Part shown: positions 1-8,274 of the stretch, piece by piece
Layout of the letters: each line of letters starts with the position of its first letter
How positions within the stretch are numbered: position 1 is the first letter of the stretch
Origin: an uncultured Alphaproteobacteria bacterium
Lineage (GTDB): Bacteria; Pseudomonadota; Alphaproteobacteria; HIMB59; GCA-002718135
Direction of reading: 5' to 3'
Assembly: GCA_902575375.1 (NCBI GenBank)
Contig: CACGRD010000009.1
Span: 1 to 39,046 of the forward strand
DNA length: 39,046 nucleotides
Notes under the pieces: generated by a model
What the model saw: the letters and a program-made list of their open reading frames with translations, nothing else
Databases searched by the model: none
What the model was told of the DNA's origin: nothing
Program-made: the position numbers and the translations under genes

Positions 1-52
1 AATTTTTTAAAGCATCTTGATTTAAAAATTCAGTAATTAATATTTTTATCAT
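1..52 (-). CDS. Partial CDS (N-terminus only, runs off left edge): probable D-2-hydroxyacid dehydrogenase family protein, possibly sulfolactate dehydrogenase-like
   Basis: Reverse-strand ATG at 52..50, open to the window edge: MIKILITEFLNQDALKN. This resembles the N-terminal beta-strand of D-isomer-specific 2-hydroxyacid dehydrogenases. It overlaps the stop of the upstream kinase gene (ATGA). Confidence 0.45.
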   Translation of the reverse strand, partial: MIKILITEFLNQDALKN

Positions 53-957
53 TTAATTTTTGTAATTTTTAATTTTTTTATAAATTTATTTACTATATTC
101 TTTTTAGGTATTGAGTATATTCCACCAGTTTTCATACACTTTAATGTTGCTGTTGCAGCAGCAAATAAAATACTTTCAGAATTTGATTTGTGTTGTGATA
201 AAGCTGACGCAAAAGCACCATGAAAAACATCTCCTGCACAATTTGTTTCAACAGTTTTTACTTTAGGAACTTTACAGTGATATAATGAATTATTTTCTAC
301 CCAATAAACTCCTCTTGATCCCATAGTAACAGCTACAAATTTTTTTGTTTCGTTAAATATTTGAAAAAGAGCTGACTCAAAATTCTTATTTTTTTTATAT
401 GTTTTCAAACCCTCTTCAGAGAATATAGGATGGGAAGCATTTTTTATGATCTTTGAAATACTTGAAGAGTTTTTAAAGTTATCCAAATCAGCAACACATT
501 TAATATTTTTTTCCTTAGCATTGATAGCAATTTTAGTAGCTACACTAATCCATCTCATATCTATTGAATAAATATCTTTTTTTCTAAACTCTAAAGTTGG
601 CAATTTTTTATATTTAAGTAACTTTGGATCATTGTAAGCTGCAAGCAATCTTTCACCTTTAGTATCTTCAATTACAAAACTTTGAGATGATTGACAATTT
701 TTTATAATAATTGATTTATCGATATTTATAGAAAATTTTTTAAATTCATTTCTTAAGAAAATTGATGAATCGTCATCACCAAATTTACCAATAAACTTTG
801 AGTTAAATCCTAATTTTTTAGCAGTAAATGCTGATACCGCCGCTGATCCACCTAGTCTTCTATCAATACTACTTGATAAAACCTTAATTGGTTTTTTTGG
901 AAACTTGTCTATTTTACTTATGTAGTCTGCAAATATAGATCCTGCACAAATGATCAT
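49..957 (-). CDS. PfkB/ribokinase-family sugar kinase, resembling the sulfofructose kinase (YihV) clade
   Basis: 302 aa with PfkB motifs (RRLGGSAAVSAFTAKKLGF, NCAGDVFHGAF). From memory, shared blocks with E. coli YihV include SSQS..(I/V).DTKGER, D(V/M)RW, FSE.GL and AGDVFHGA.A.AL...ES..FA...A.LKC...GG. Confidence 0.8.
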   Translation of the reverse strand: MIICAGSIFADYISKIDKFPKKPIKVLSSSIDRRLGGSAAVSAFTAKKLGFNSKFIGKFGDDDSSIFLRNEFKKFSINIDKSIIIKNCQSSQSFVIEDTKGERLLAAYNDPKLLKYKKLPTLEFRKKDIYSIDMRWISVATKIAINAKEKNIKCVADLDNFKNSSSISKIIKNASHPIFSEEGLKTYKKNKNFESALFQIFNETKKFVAVTMGSRGVYWVENNSLYHCKVPKVKTVETNCAGDVFHGAFASALSQHKSNSESILFAAATATLKCMKTGGIYSIPKKNIVNKFIKKLKITKIK

Positions 958-966
958 AAAAATTTT

Positions 967-1536
967 TTATAGATATTTGACAATACCAATAAATTTTCTA
1001 AACCTATCTCTTATGGTTATAGGATTAAGAGGTATAGGATCAATTTTAACATTGCCTGAATTAATCTTTGAAATAATTACATAAGAATTATTTTTGTCTT
1101 CAATTGCTTTTGATAACTCATTTAAGGTTTCTTCTCCTGAACATTCGATTACTTTTTTACAACCAGCGCCAAGTGCAACATCTTTTAAAGAGGTATTTTC
1201 ATCCGTGAATGTTCTTTGGTCCCCAGTTGAACCATATGATCCATTATCAATTATTAATAAAGTGTAATTTGATGGCGCTCTATTACCAATTGTTGCTAAA
1301 GTATTCATATTCATTAATACTGATCCATCACCATCAATGCTAATGACCTGTTTTGTTTGAGATAATGACAAACCCAGTCCTATTGAAGACGACAAGCCCA
1401 TACTACCTAACATATAAAAAAAATTTGGTTGATCATTAATTTTATATAACTCTTGAGATGGAAGACCTATGTTGCAAATTACTAAGTTGTCTTTCAGAAT
1501 ATTTTGTATTTTATTTAATAAGTCAAACCGATTCAT
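967..1536 (-). CDS. comE: Sulfopyruvate decarboxylase, beta (TPP-binding) subunit
   Basis: 189 aa TPP enzyme C-terminal domain (GDGSVLMNMNTLATIG...DNGSYGSTGDQ). Split-subunit architecture, directly downstream of and overlapping the alpha subunit. Confidence 0.8.
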   Translation of the reverse strand: MNRFDLLNKIQNILKDNLVICNIGLPSQELYKINDQPNFFYMLGSMGLSSSIGLGLSLSQTKQVISIDGDGSVLMNMNTLATIGNRAPSNYTLLIIDNGSYGSTGDQRTFTDENTSLKDVALGAGCKKVIECSGEETLNELSKAIEDKNNSYVIISKINSGNVKIDPIPLNPITIRDRFRKFIGIVKYL

Positions 1537-2069
1537 TTATCATCTTTCATTAAATTGAAATCACATAATATAGCAACTGGTGATTCAACAACTTTAGCAT
1601 GTTTGCTAAATGTTGAAATTTTCTCAAGATCATTTTCTGAAGAACAATGCAATATAGGTATTCTTAAAGTTTGTAAAATATCTTCAGTTATTTTAGCCAT
1701 TCCACCTTGTGCTCCTACCGGCTCACCTGGTGTACCTCTGTAACTAATTAGAAAAACAACAGGCATTTGATATAATTGTAATAAAGAAACAATTGCATTC
1801 ACTGAATTTCCTATTCCTGTATTCTGCATCATTATACAAGGGAATTTATTTCCTAAATAAGCTCCAGCACAGATACCCATACCTTCTTCCTCACGTGGTA
1901 CAGCAGAATAGTAAACATCCTTATCTTTTTCTAGAATATCAATCATGTTAGCTAACAACTTACAAGGAACACTTAAGTAAAAATCTACACCGCCTTTTTT
2001 TAAATTATCAATAATTTTTTTACTGATTTTCATTTTTTTGATTTCTATAGATATAAAATGATTAAACAA
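1533..2069 (-). CDS. comD: Sulfopyruvate decarboxylase, alpha subunit
   Basis: 178 aa with PREEEGMGICAGAYLGNKFPCIMMQNTGIGNSVNAI, typical of ComD-type TPP Pyr domains. A shorter start at MKISKKIIDNLKK is likely. Confidence 0.8.
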   Translation of the reverse strand: MFNHFISIEIKKMKISKKIIDNLKKGGVDFYLSVPCKLLANMIDILEKDKDVYYSAVPREEEGMGICAGAYLGNKFPCIMMQNTGIGNSVNAIVSLLQLYQMPVVFLISYRGTPGEPVGAQGGMAKITEDILQTLRIPILHCSSENDLEKISTFSKHAKVVESPVAILCDFNLMKDDK

Positions 2070-2078
2070 TAAATTAAT

Positions 2079-3131
2079 TTATTTAAAATCATTTCTTAAT
2101 TTTATTTTAGTGTTCGAAATATATTTTTCACCTTTTTTTAATATAGTTGATGGAAAATTTGGTTGATTAATAGCATCGGGGAAGATTTGTGTTTCTAAAC
2201 ACATTCCATATTGTAAACCGTAATTTCTATCATATTTTCCGTTGTATGACTCCTTCATCATGTTACCAGTATAAAATTGTATTCCAGGCTGATCAGTTGA
2301 GTATTCTACCCCCATGCCAGTAATTTTACTATAAATGTAAGCTATAGATTTATCAATTGAATGATTTTTAAGAACATAATTGTGATCGATCCCACCACTG
2401 TCTAAAAAAGTATTATTTATTTCAAACGAATTATTTAGATCATATTTTGTATTAACTACATCTAATAGCTTGCCTGTAGGAATTGAACCTTCATCAGTTT
2501 CACAAATTTGATTAGATGATATTTTAATAACATGCTCAGTGATATTTTTGTAATTATTTTTATGACCGTGAAAGTTCCAATAATTATGATTAGTCATATT
2601 AACAATAGTATCTTGGTCTGTAGTAGCATGAAAAGAAATTAACATTTCGTTGTTATTATTTAACTCGTAAATAGTTTTACAATCTAAGTTGCCAGGATAG
2701 TTTTCTTCTAAATGATTTGAATAGTAAGTGAGCTCTACTTTTATACTGTCACTTTTTTTATTTATATCAGCTATTTGCCAAATCTTTTTATTGAAACCTT
2801 CCTTTCCGCCGTGAAGATGATCAGGTGATGTATTAGGACATAAATTATAATCCTCCCCATTAAGACTAAATTTACTTTGCCCTATTCTATTACAAACTCT
2901 TCCAATAATTGAGTTAAAATATCCATGAGCTTCAAGACAATCATCTAAATTACCATAACCTAATAAAACATCCTCTGTTTCATTTTCATTATAAGAAGTT
3001 GGAATACAAACCTCACTCATATAACCACCATATGTATAAAAACTAAAACTATAATTATTGGAGTTAATAATATTGACTACATCAATATCTAAGCTTTTAT
3101 CATTTTGAAGTTTGGTAATTTTATATTCCAT
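2079..3131 (-). CDS. galM: Aldose 1-epimerase (mutarotase)
   Basis: 350 aa with GRVCNRIGQSKFSLNGEDYNL, HLHGGKEGFNKKIW, NMTNHNYWNFHGH and the LDSGGIDHNYVL region. Confidence 0.85.
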   Translation of the reverse strand: MEYKITKLQNDKSLDIDVVNIINSNNYSFSFYTYGGYMSEVCIPTSYNENETEDVLLGYGNLDDCLEAHGYFNSIIGRVCNRIGQSKFSLNGEDYNLCPNTSPDHLHGGKEGFNKKIWQIADINKKSDSIKVELTYYSNHLEENYPGNLDCKTIYELNNNNEMLISFHATTDQDTIVNMTNHNYWNFHGHKNNYKNITEHVIKISSNQICETDEGSIPTGKLLDVVNTKYDLNNSFEINNTFLDSGGIDHNYVLKNHSIDKSIAYIYSKITGMGVEYSTDQPGIQFYTGNMMKESYNGKYDRNYGLQYGMCLETQIFPDAINQPNFPSTILKKGEKYISNTKIKLRNDFK

Positions 3132-4030
3132 TATGTTTTTCTCAATCTTTGAAAATTATTTTTTCTTTGTTGAAGATAAATGATTAATCCACCTAAAACT
3201 ATGAAAAAAGCACCTGGGAAGAGTTGGTCAACTGGCCATTCTGCAAAAAATATCCAACCTAAAATAAGTGCAAAAAATATTTCAATGTAATCAAATGGCA
3301 TAATTTTACTAAGTTCTGCTTTTCTAGCACCGTAGATTAATAATAAAGTTCCAGACCCTCCTGCAATTCCCATAACACAAACTAGTAAGAAATCATTTAT
3401 ACTTTTAAAATTCTCCCACATACCAAAAAACATTACTAACATACATGCAACTATGATTGTCCCTGTTTGACCGTATAAGTTAATAAGTGGTGAAGGAACA
3501 TGATCCTCAAAACTTAAAGAAGTTACTCTTGCTAACGAATATCCTAAGGCAGCAAGTATTGGAAGTAGTAACATATAATTAAAATCTGATGACCAAGGTT
3601 GCATAATTAAAACAATACCTGCAAAACCAGAAATTACTGCACTCATTTTGTACCAACCAAATTTTTCACCTAGTATAGGAATAGCAAGAAGAGTAACCAT
3701 CATAGGTCCTGTGTATTCCATTGTAGCAACTAAAGCAAATGGGAGGTAAGCATAAGAAGTATAGAGACACAATTGAGCCAAAGCTACAAAAACTCCTCGA
3801 AATAATCCTAGCTTCCATTTTGTTATTTTTATTTGTCTACCGTTTCGGTGCCAATCTTGTGAAAAATATAAAGCAATTACACATGGGATCATCCCAAATA
3901 AATTTCGAAAAACAGATAGTTGAGCAGCTGGATAATCGTTTCGCAAAAACTTTATCGTAATGCCCATACAATCTAATAAGAACAAACCTGAAAGTGATAG
4001 GATAACAGCTAAAAATAAATTACTTTTCAT
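3131..4030 (-). CDS. EamA/DMT-superfamily transporter
   Basis: 299 aa, about 10 hydrophobic segments, duplicated EamA pattern (MEYTGPMMVTLLAIPILGEKF...GIVLIMQP). Confidence 0.85.
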   Translation of the reverse strand: MKSNLFLAVILSLSGLFLLDCMGITIKFLRNDYPAAQLSVFRNLFGMIPCVIALYFSQDWHRNGRQIKITKWKLGLFRGVFVALAQLCLYTSYAYLPFALVATMEYTGPMMVTLLAIPILGEKFGWYKMSAVISGFAGIVLIMQPWSSDFNYMLLLPILAALGYSLARVTSLSFEDHVPSPLINLYGQTGTIIVACMLVMFFGMWENFKSINDFLLVCVMGIAGGSGTLLLIYGARKAELSKIMPFDYIEIFFALILGWIFFAEWPVDQLFPGAFFIVLGGLIIYLQQRKNNFQRLRKT

Positions 4031-4062
4031 AATTTGTTATGTGTTTTTAAAAGATACTGCTT

Positions 4063-5049
4063 TTATAAAACACAACACTGGTCTACCCAGTGACCTGGTT
4101 CAACTTCAGTAAGGCCCATTGCTATCTCACCACCTTTGCAATCTATTCCAGGATTAGGACATCTTGTTCTAAATACACAACCTGGAGGTGGATTTAATGC
4201 ACTAGGAATTTCTCCTTTTAGTTCAATAGCCTCAGATCTTTTCTCTGGATCAATTGAAGGAATAGAAGATAATAATGCTTTAGTGTACGAATGTTTAGGG
4301 TTCTTAAATAATTCTCTTGAGGGTCCCATTTCAACTATATGTCCTAAGTACATAACTGCAACAACATCACATACATGCGCAACAACACTTAAATCATGAC
4401 TAATAAATAAGTAAGTAAGGTTAAGTTCAGTTTGAAGTTGTTTTAAAAGATTTAATATATCTGCTTGTATTGATACATCTAAAGCAGCAACACTTTCGTC
4501 AGCTACAATAAATTTTGGATTACTTACTAAGGCTCTTGCGATTGATATTCTTTGTCTTTGTCCTCCAGAAAAAGCATGAGGAAATCGTCGTAAATGCTCA
4601 ATATTTAATCTACACTTAGCTGCGATATCTCTTACTCTTTCATCAGTCTCTTGTCTTGAGTTTGTTATTTTCATTACTTCTAGAGGTTCTGCAATAATAT
4701 CCCTAACGGTCATTCTTGGACTTAAAGCAGCATAAGGATCTTGAAAAATTAGTTGAGCTTTCTTTCTATATTCTTTTAAATCTTGTTTGTTCATATTTGT
4801 TAAATCATAATCTCTTTCATCATCATGAAAAATAACATTTCCTGAACTAATTTTATTAGCCCCAAGTATTGCTCTACCGAGAGTAGTTTTTCCTGAACCT
4901 GACTCGCCAACTAAACCAAAAAAAGATCCTTTTTTTATTTTAATATTAATATTGTTAACTGCATGTATTTTTTGTTTTTTTGAAATAAAATTTTCTTGAT
5001 AATCAAAATTTACTGAAACATTATTAACTGAAATTAAATTATCACCCAT
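4063..5049 (-). CDS. Oligopeptide/dipeptide-type ABC transporter ATP-binding protein (OppF/DppF-like)
   Basis: Walker A GESGSGKTTLGRAI, signature FSGGQRQRISIARAL, Walker B, C-terminal CVFRTRCP motif. The ORF track start at 5103 overlaps OppD by about 60 nt; internal ATG at 5049 (MGDNLISVNNVS) is more plausible. Confidence 0.9.
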   Translation of the reverse strand: MGDNLISVNNVSVNFDYQENFISKKQKIHAVNNINIKIKKGSFFGLVGESGSGKTTLGRAILGANKISSGNVIFHDDERDYDLTNMNKQDLKEYRKKAQLIFQDPYAALSPRMTVRDIIAEPLEVMKITNSRQETDERVRDIAAKCRLNIEHLRRFPHAFSGGQRQRISIARALVSNPKFIVADESVAALDVSIQADILNLLKQLQTELNLTYLFISHDLSVVAHVCDVVAVMYLGHIVEMGPSRELFKNPKHSYTKALLSSIPSIDPEKRSEAIELKGEIPSALNPPPGCVFRTRCPNPGIDCKGGEIAMGLTEVEPGHWVDQCCVL

Positions 5050-6031
5050 TTTGACCACACTGAATTCCACACTGGTCAACCCAGTGACCTGGTTCAACTT
5101 CAATTAATTTCATTTCTATTTTACCATCTTTACCCTCAGGATTATGATGAGGGCATCGAGTTCTAAATACACAACCTGTAGGTCTATCTAATGGACTAGG
5201 AATATTACCTGGTATTGGTTTTAATGGCTCATCTAAATTATTTATATCAGGAAGAGCTTCGAGTAATCCTTTAGTATATGGATGTTTTGGATTTTTAAGA
5301 ATTTCATTTACAGGACCTTTTTCTACTATTCTTCCTAAATACATAACGGCAACTTCATCTGCAACTTGAGCTATAACACCTAAATCATGAGTAATAAAAA
5401 TTACTCCCATTTGATATTCTCTTATTATATCTTTTATTAAATCTATGACTTGAGCCTGTATTGTAACATCTAAAGCTGTAGTAGGCTCATCTGCAAGAAG
5501 TAATTTAGGCATAGTAGATAAAGCCATTGCTATCATTGCTCGTTGACGCATTCCTCCAGATAGTTCAAATGCATATTGATTAAATCTTTTTTCAGCATCT
5601 GCTATACCTACTCTTTTAAGCATGTTTATAGATATTTTCTTTGCATCTTCTTTATTAATATCTCGGTGTATTAATAATTGTTCTATCATTTGTTTACCTA
5701 TTTTTATAGCTGGAGCAAAACTTGCCATAGGCTCTTGAAATATCATTGAAACTTTACCGCCTCTAATTTTACGTAGATCTTCTTTACTAACAAAATTGAG
5801 AGTATTTTCATTTTCTAATATTATTTGTGCATCATTATTATAAAAAGTGTTTCCAGGATTAAGTTGCATAATAGATTTTGCAGTCACTGATTTTCCTGAA
5901 CCTGATTCACCAACAATTCCTAAAACTTTACCTTGTTGTAAAGTAAAAGATATGTTTTCTACAGCTGTAATTCTTCCTTCATCAGTATCAAACTTAACAT
6001 CCAAATTTTTAACTTCTAGTAGGTTTGACAT
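5042..6031 (-). CDS. Oligopeptide/dipeptide-type ABC transporter ATP-binding protein (OppD/DppD-like)
   Basis: Walker A GESGSGKSVTAKSI, signature LSGGMRQRAMIAMAL, C-terminal CVFRTRCPHH. Confidence 0.92.
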   Translation of the reverse strand: MSNLLEVKNLDVKFDTDEGRITAVENISFTLQQGKVLGIVGESGSGKSVTAKSIMQLNPGNTFYNNDAQIILENENTLNFVSKEDLRKIRGGKVSMIFQEPMASFAPAIKIGKQMIEQLLIHRDINKEDAKKISINMLKRVGIADAEKRFNQYAFELSGGMRQRAMIAMALSTMPKLLLADEPTTALDVTIQAQVIDLIKDIIREYQMGVIFITHDLGVIAQVADEVAVMYLGRIVEKGPVNEILKNPKHPYTKGLLEALPDINNLDEPLKPIPGNIPSPLDRPTGCVFRTRCPHHNPEGKDGKIEMKLIEVEPGHWVDQCGIQCGQNG

Positions 6032-7192
6032 TTACTTCACCTTATGAGGATCTGCTGCATCTCTTAGACCGTCACCAACATAAACAAATGTCAATATTAG
6101 AACTACAAGGAAAAATACTGGTATAAAATACCATTGATAATTTAGAAGCACATCTGCCTTTGTTGCATTTTGGAGCAGTACACCTAAAGAGTTAACTGGT
6201 TCTCTTAATCCTAATCCTATAAAACTCAAGGCTGTTTCTGAAAGTAACATATACGGAAAACTTATTACGAGATCTACAATGATATAACTTGTAAAGCTTG
6301 GTAAAAGATGTCGGACAATTATATGTGTTGATGATGCGCCACATAATTTAGCTGCTAGTATATATTCTTGACTTCTTTCACTTAGTAAATGAGTTCTTAC
6401 TCTTCTTGCTAGTGTTGGCCATGAAATTAAACCTAATAAACACGATATGAAAAAAAATCTTAATTCTGAGCTCCATTCTAATGGTGCGAATGCAGCTAAA
6501 CACATAAATAACGGAATTGGTGGAACTGTTCGTATTGCATCAGTAAACATTTGCAACAAGCTATCTACCCAACCTCCATAATAACCAGATATTCCTCCAA
6601 TTATTAATGATAACACAAATGAAATAATGACGCCTAAAGTTCCAACCGCTAAAGAAATATAAATTGCATTTAGTGTTCGGCTAAATAAATCTTTTCCAGC
6701 TTTATCGGTGCCAAATAAATGGATACCACCTTTATCAACTCCAAATAAATGTGTGTTAAATGTAAATCCTGGTATTTTGAAATCAAGAATTTTTCCTGGT
6801 AAATTTATATTAAAATCAAATACTTTATATTCCCAACCTTTAACAAAAAAATACACATATCTTCTTTTTTCAGTGTCAAGTTTATAAACCCATCTGAAGT
6901 TTGTATCAGCACCCCTATATTTTGTTAAAGTATGAAGAAAGGGTCTTGCTGAAAAACCATTTTCATCCCAAAACATTGGTATTTGCGGAGCACCATTTTC
7001 ATATTCTTTGTCACGTCCAGCAATTGTCGGGTCATATGGCGAAAGAAAATCAGCAAATAGACTACAGATAATCATGAATAAAAGTATTGAACCAGCTATC
7101 ATTGCAGATCTGTTTCCAAAAAATCTTGTCCTTACAAGCTGCATTTGTGTTGCAGTATAATAAGCCTCTTTTTTCTTATTACTAACCTCCAC
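6032..7192 (-). CDS. ABC transporter permease (OppC/DppC-like, long periplasmic insert)
   Basis: 386 aa with EYILAAKLCGASSTHIIVRHLLPSF (EAA-type loop) and ETALSFIGLGL. Insert of about 100 aa between TM1 and TM2. Confidence 0.9.
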   Translation of the reverse strand: MEVSNKKKEAYYTATQMQLVRTRFFGNRSAMIAGSILLFMIICSLFADFLSPYDPTIAGRDKEYENGAPQIPMFWDENGFSARPFLHTLTKYRGADTNFRWVYKLDTEKRRYVYFFVKGWEYKVFDFNINLPGKILDFKIPGFTFNTHLFGVDKGGIHLFGTDKAGKDLFSRTLNAIYISLAVGTLGVIISFVLSLIIGGISGYYGGWVDSLLQMFTDAIRTVPPIPLFMCLAAFAPLEWSSELRFFFISCLLGLISWPTLARRVRTHLLSERSQEYILAAKLCGASSTHIIVRHLLPSFTSYIIVDLVISFPYMLLSETALSFIGLGLREPVNSLGVLLQNATKADVLLNYQWYFIPVFFLVVLILTFVYVGDGLRDAADPHKVK

Positions 7193-8195
7193 CCATTACC
7201 CCTTTTCTAATTCTTGGATCAATAATTGCTAGAATAACATCAGTTACAAAATTAACGAATACTATTGTAGCCGTTAAAAGGAAAATTATTGCACCTGCAA
7301 GTTGCTGATCATTAGATCTAGCTAGAGCTTCAATTAATAATGCGCCAGCTTCAGTTAAAATTAATATCAGTGCAACTATTGGTAAGGCACTAAATATTCT
7401 ATTTAAATCAAAACCAATGGAGTTAATTACAGGTCCAAGAGAATGTTTGGCTGGATAACGCCATAATAAACTCATACCTGTTATTCCTCTCGCTTTAGCA
7501 GCCATAACGTATAATTTATCATTTTCGTCTAGCATTAATGCTCTAACAGTTTGTAAGGCGAAAGCTGTTGCGTTCCACCCCAAGACAAAAATTGGAAGCC
7601 AAGCACGACTAAGAAAATCCATAAATTTATTATATGACCAAGGTGCGGTTTCATAATCTTTTGAAAATAATCCTGTCATGGTGTCACCAAAATATACTGT
7701 CATAAAAAGCATAATACAAAGTGCAACTAGAAAATTTGGTAATGCTATACCAAGATAACTTATAAATTTTAAAGTCGTGTCTATTGATTTATATCTTGTC
7801 GTGGCTGAAATTATTCCAACTGGTATAGCTATGATATAAGAAAATAAAAGAGCTGTAATTGCTATTGCTAGCGATAATAAAAATCTTCCGCTAAGCAATT
7901 CATTAATATTCATTCTTAGAATACAGCTATCTCCAAAATCACCCTTAAAAATAATATTTGATACCCATTTTCCATAACGATATAAAAATGGTTTATCTAA
8001 ACCTAATCTTTTTTCTTCTGCTCTAATATCTTCAACAGTAATTGATGATCCTTGAGTATTTTTAAATGCAAGATATCTTTCAGCACATGTTCCTGGAACT
8101 AATTCCATTAAAGAAAATACGATAAAACAAACTAAGAGAAGTGTTATGAAAGCTAAAAATGCTCTTGTAAAAGTAAATTGAATAAAGTTAATCAT
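7182..8195 (-). CDS. ABC transporter permease (OppB/DppB-like)
   Basis: 337 aa with YVMAAKARGITGMSLLWRYPAKHSLGPVI, N-terminal TM and FSLMELVPGT region typical of OppB-like permeases. Confidence 0.9.
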   Translation of the reverse strand: MINFIQFTFTRAFLAFITLLLVCFIVFSLMELVPGTCAERYLAFKNTQGSSITVEDIRAEEKRLGLDKPFLYRYGKWVSNIIFKGDFGDSCILRMNINELLSGRFLLSLAIAITALLFSYIIAIPVGIISATTRYKSIDTTLKFISYLGIALPNFLVALCIMLFMTVYFGDTMTGLFSKDYETAPWSYNKFMDFLSRAWLPIFVLGWNATAFALQTVRALMLDENDKLYVMAAKARGITGMSLLWRYPAKHSLGPVINSIGFDLNRIFSALPIVALILILTEAGALLIEALARSNDQQLAGAIIFLLTATIVFVNFVTDVILAIIDPRIRKGVMGGG

Positions 8196-8229
8196 TCAAG
8201 TTATTGATATTAGAAATATTATAAAAAGA

Positions 8230-8256
8230 AAAGCGGCAATTAGATATTGCCGCTTT
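8230..8256 (-). terminator. Stem-loop/intrinsic terminator between SBP gene and permease genes
   Basis: Perfect 11-bp arms AAAGCGGCAAT(8230-8240)/ATTGCCGCTTT(8246-8256) with 5-nt loop; on the minus strand it is followed by CTTTTCTTTTTAT. Confidence 0.8.
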
Positions 8257-8274
8257 AATTTATGTTTTTATCCC

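Noticed and set aside
967-2069. Phosphonopyruvate decarboxylase assignment for the split TPP enzyme
   Set aside because: Possible in principle, but two short subunits fit ComD/ComE better and no PEP mutase or phosphonate genes are present.
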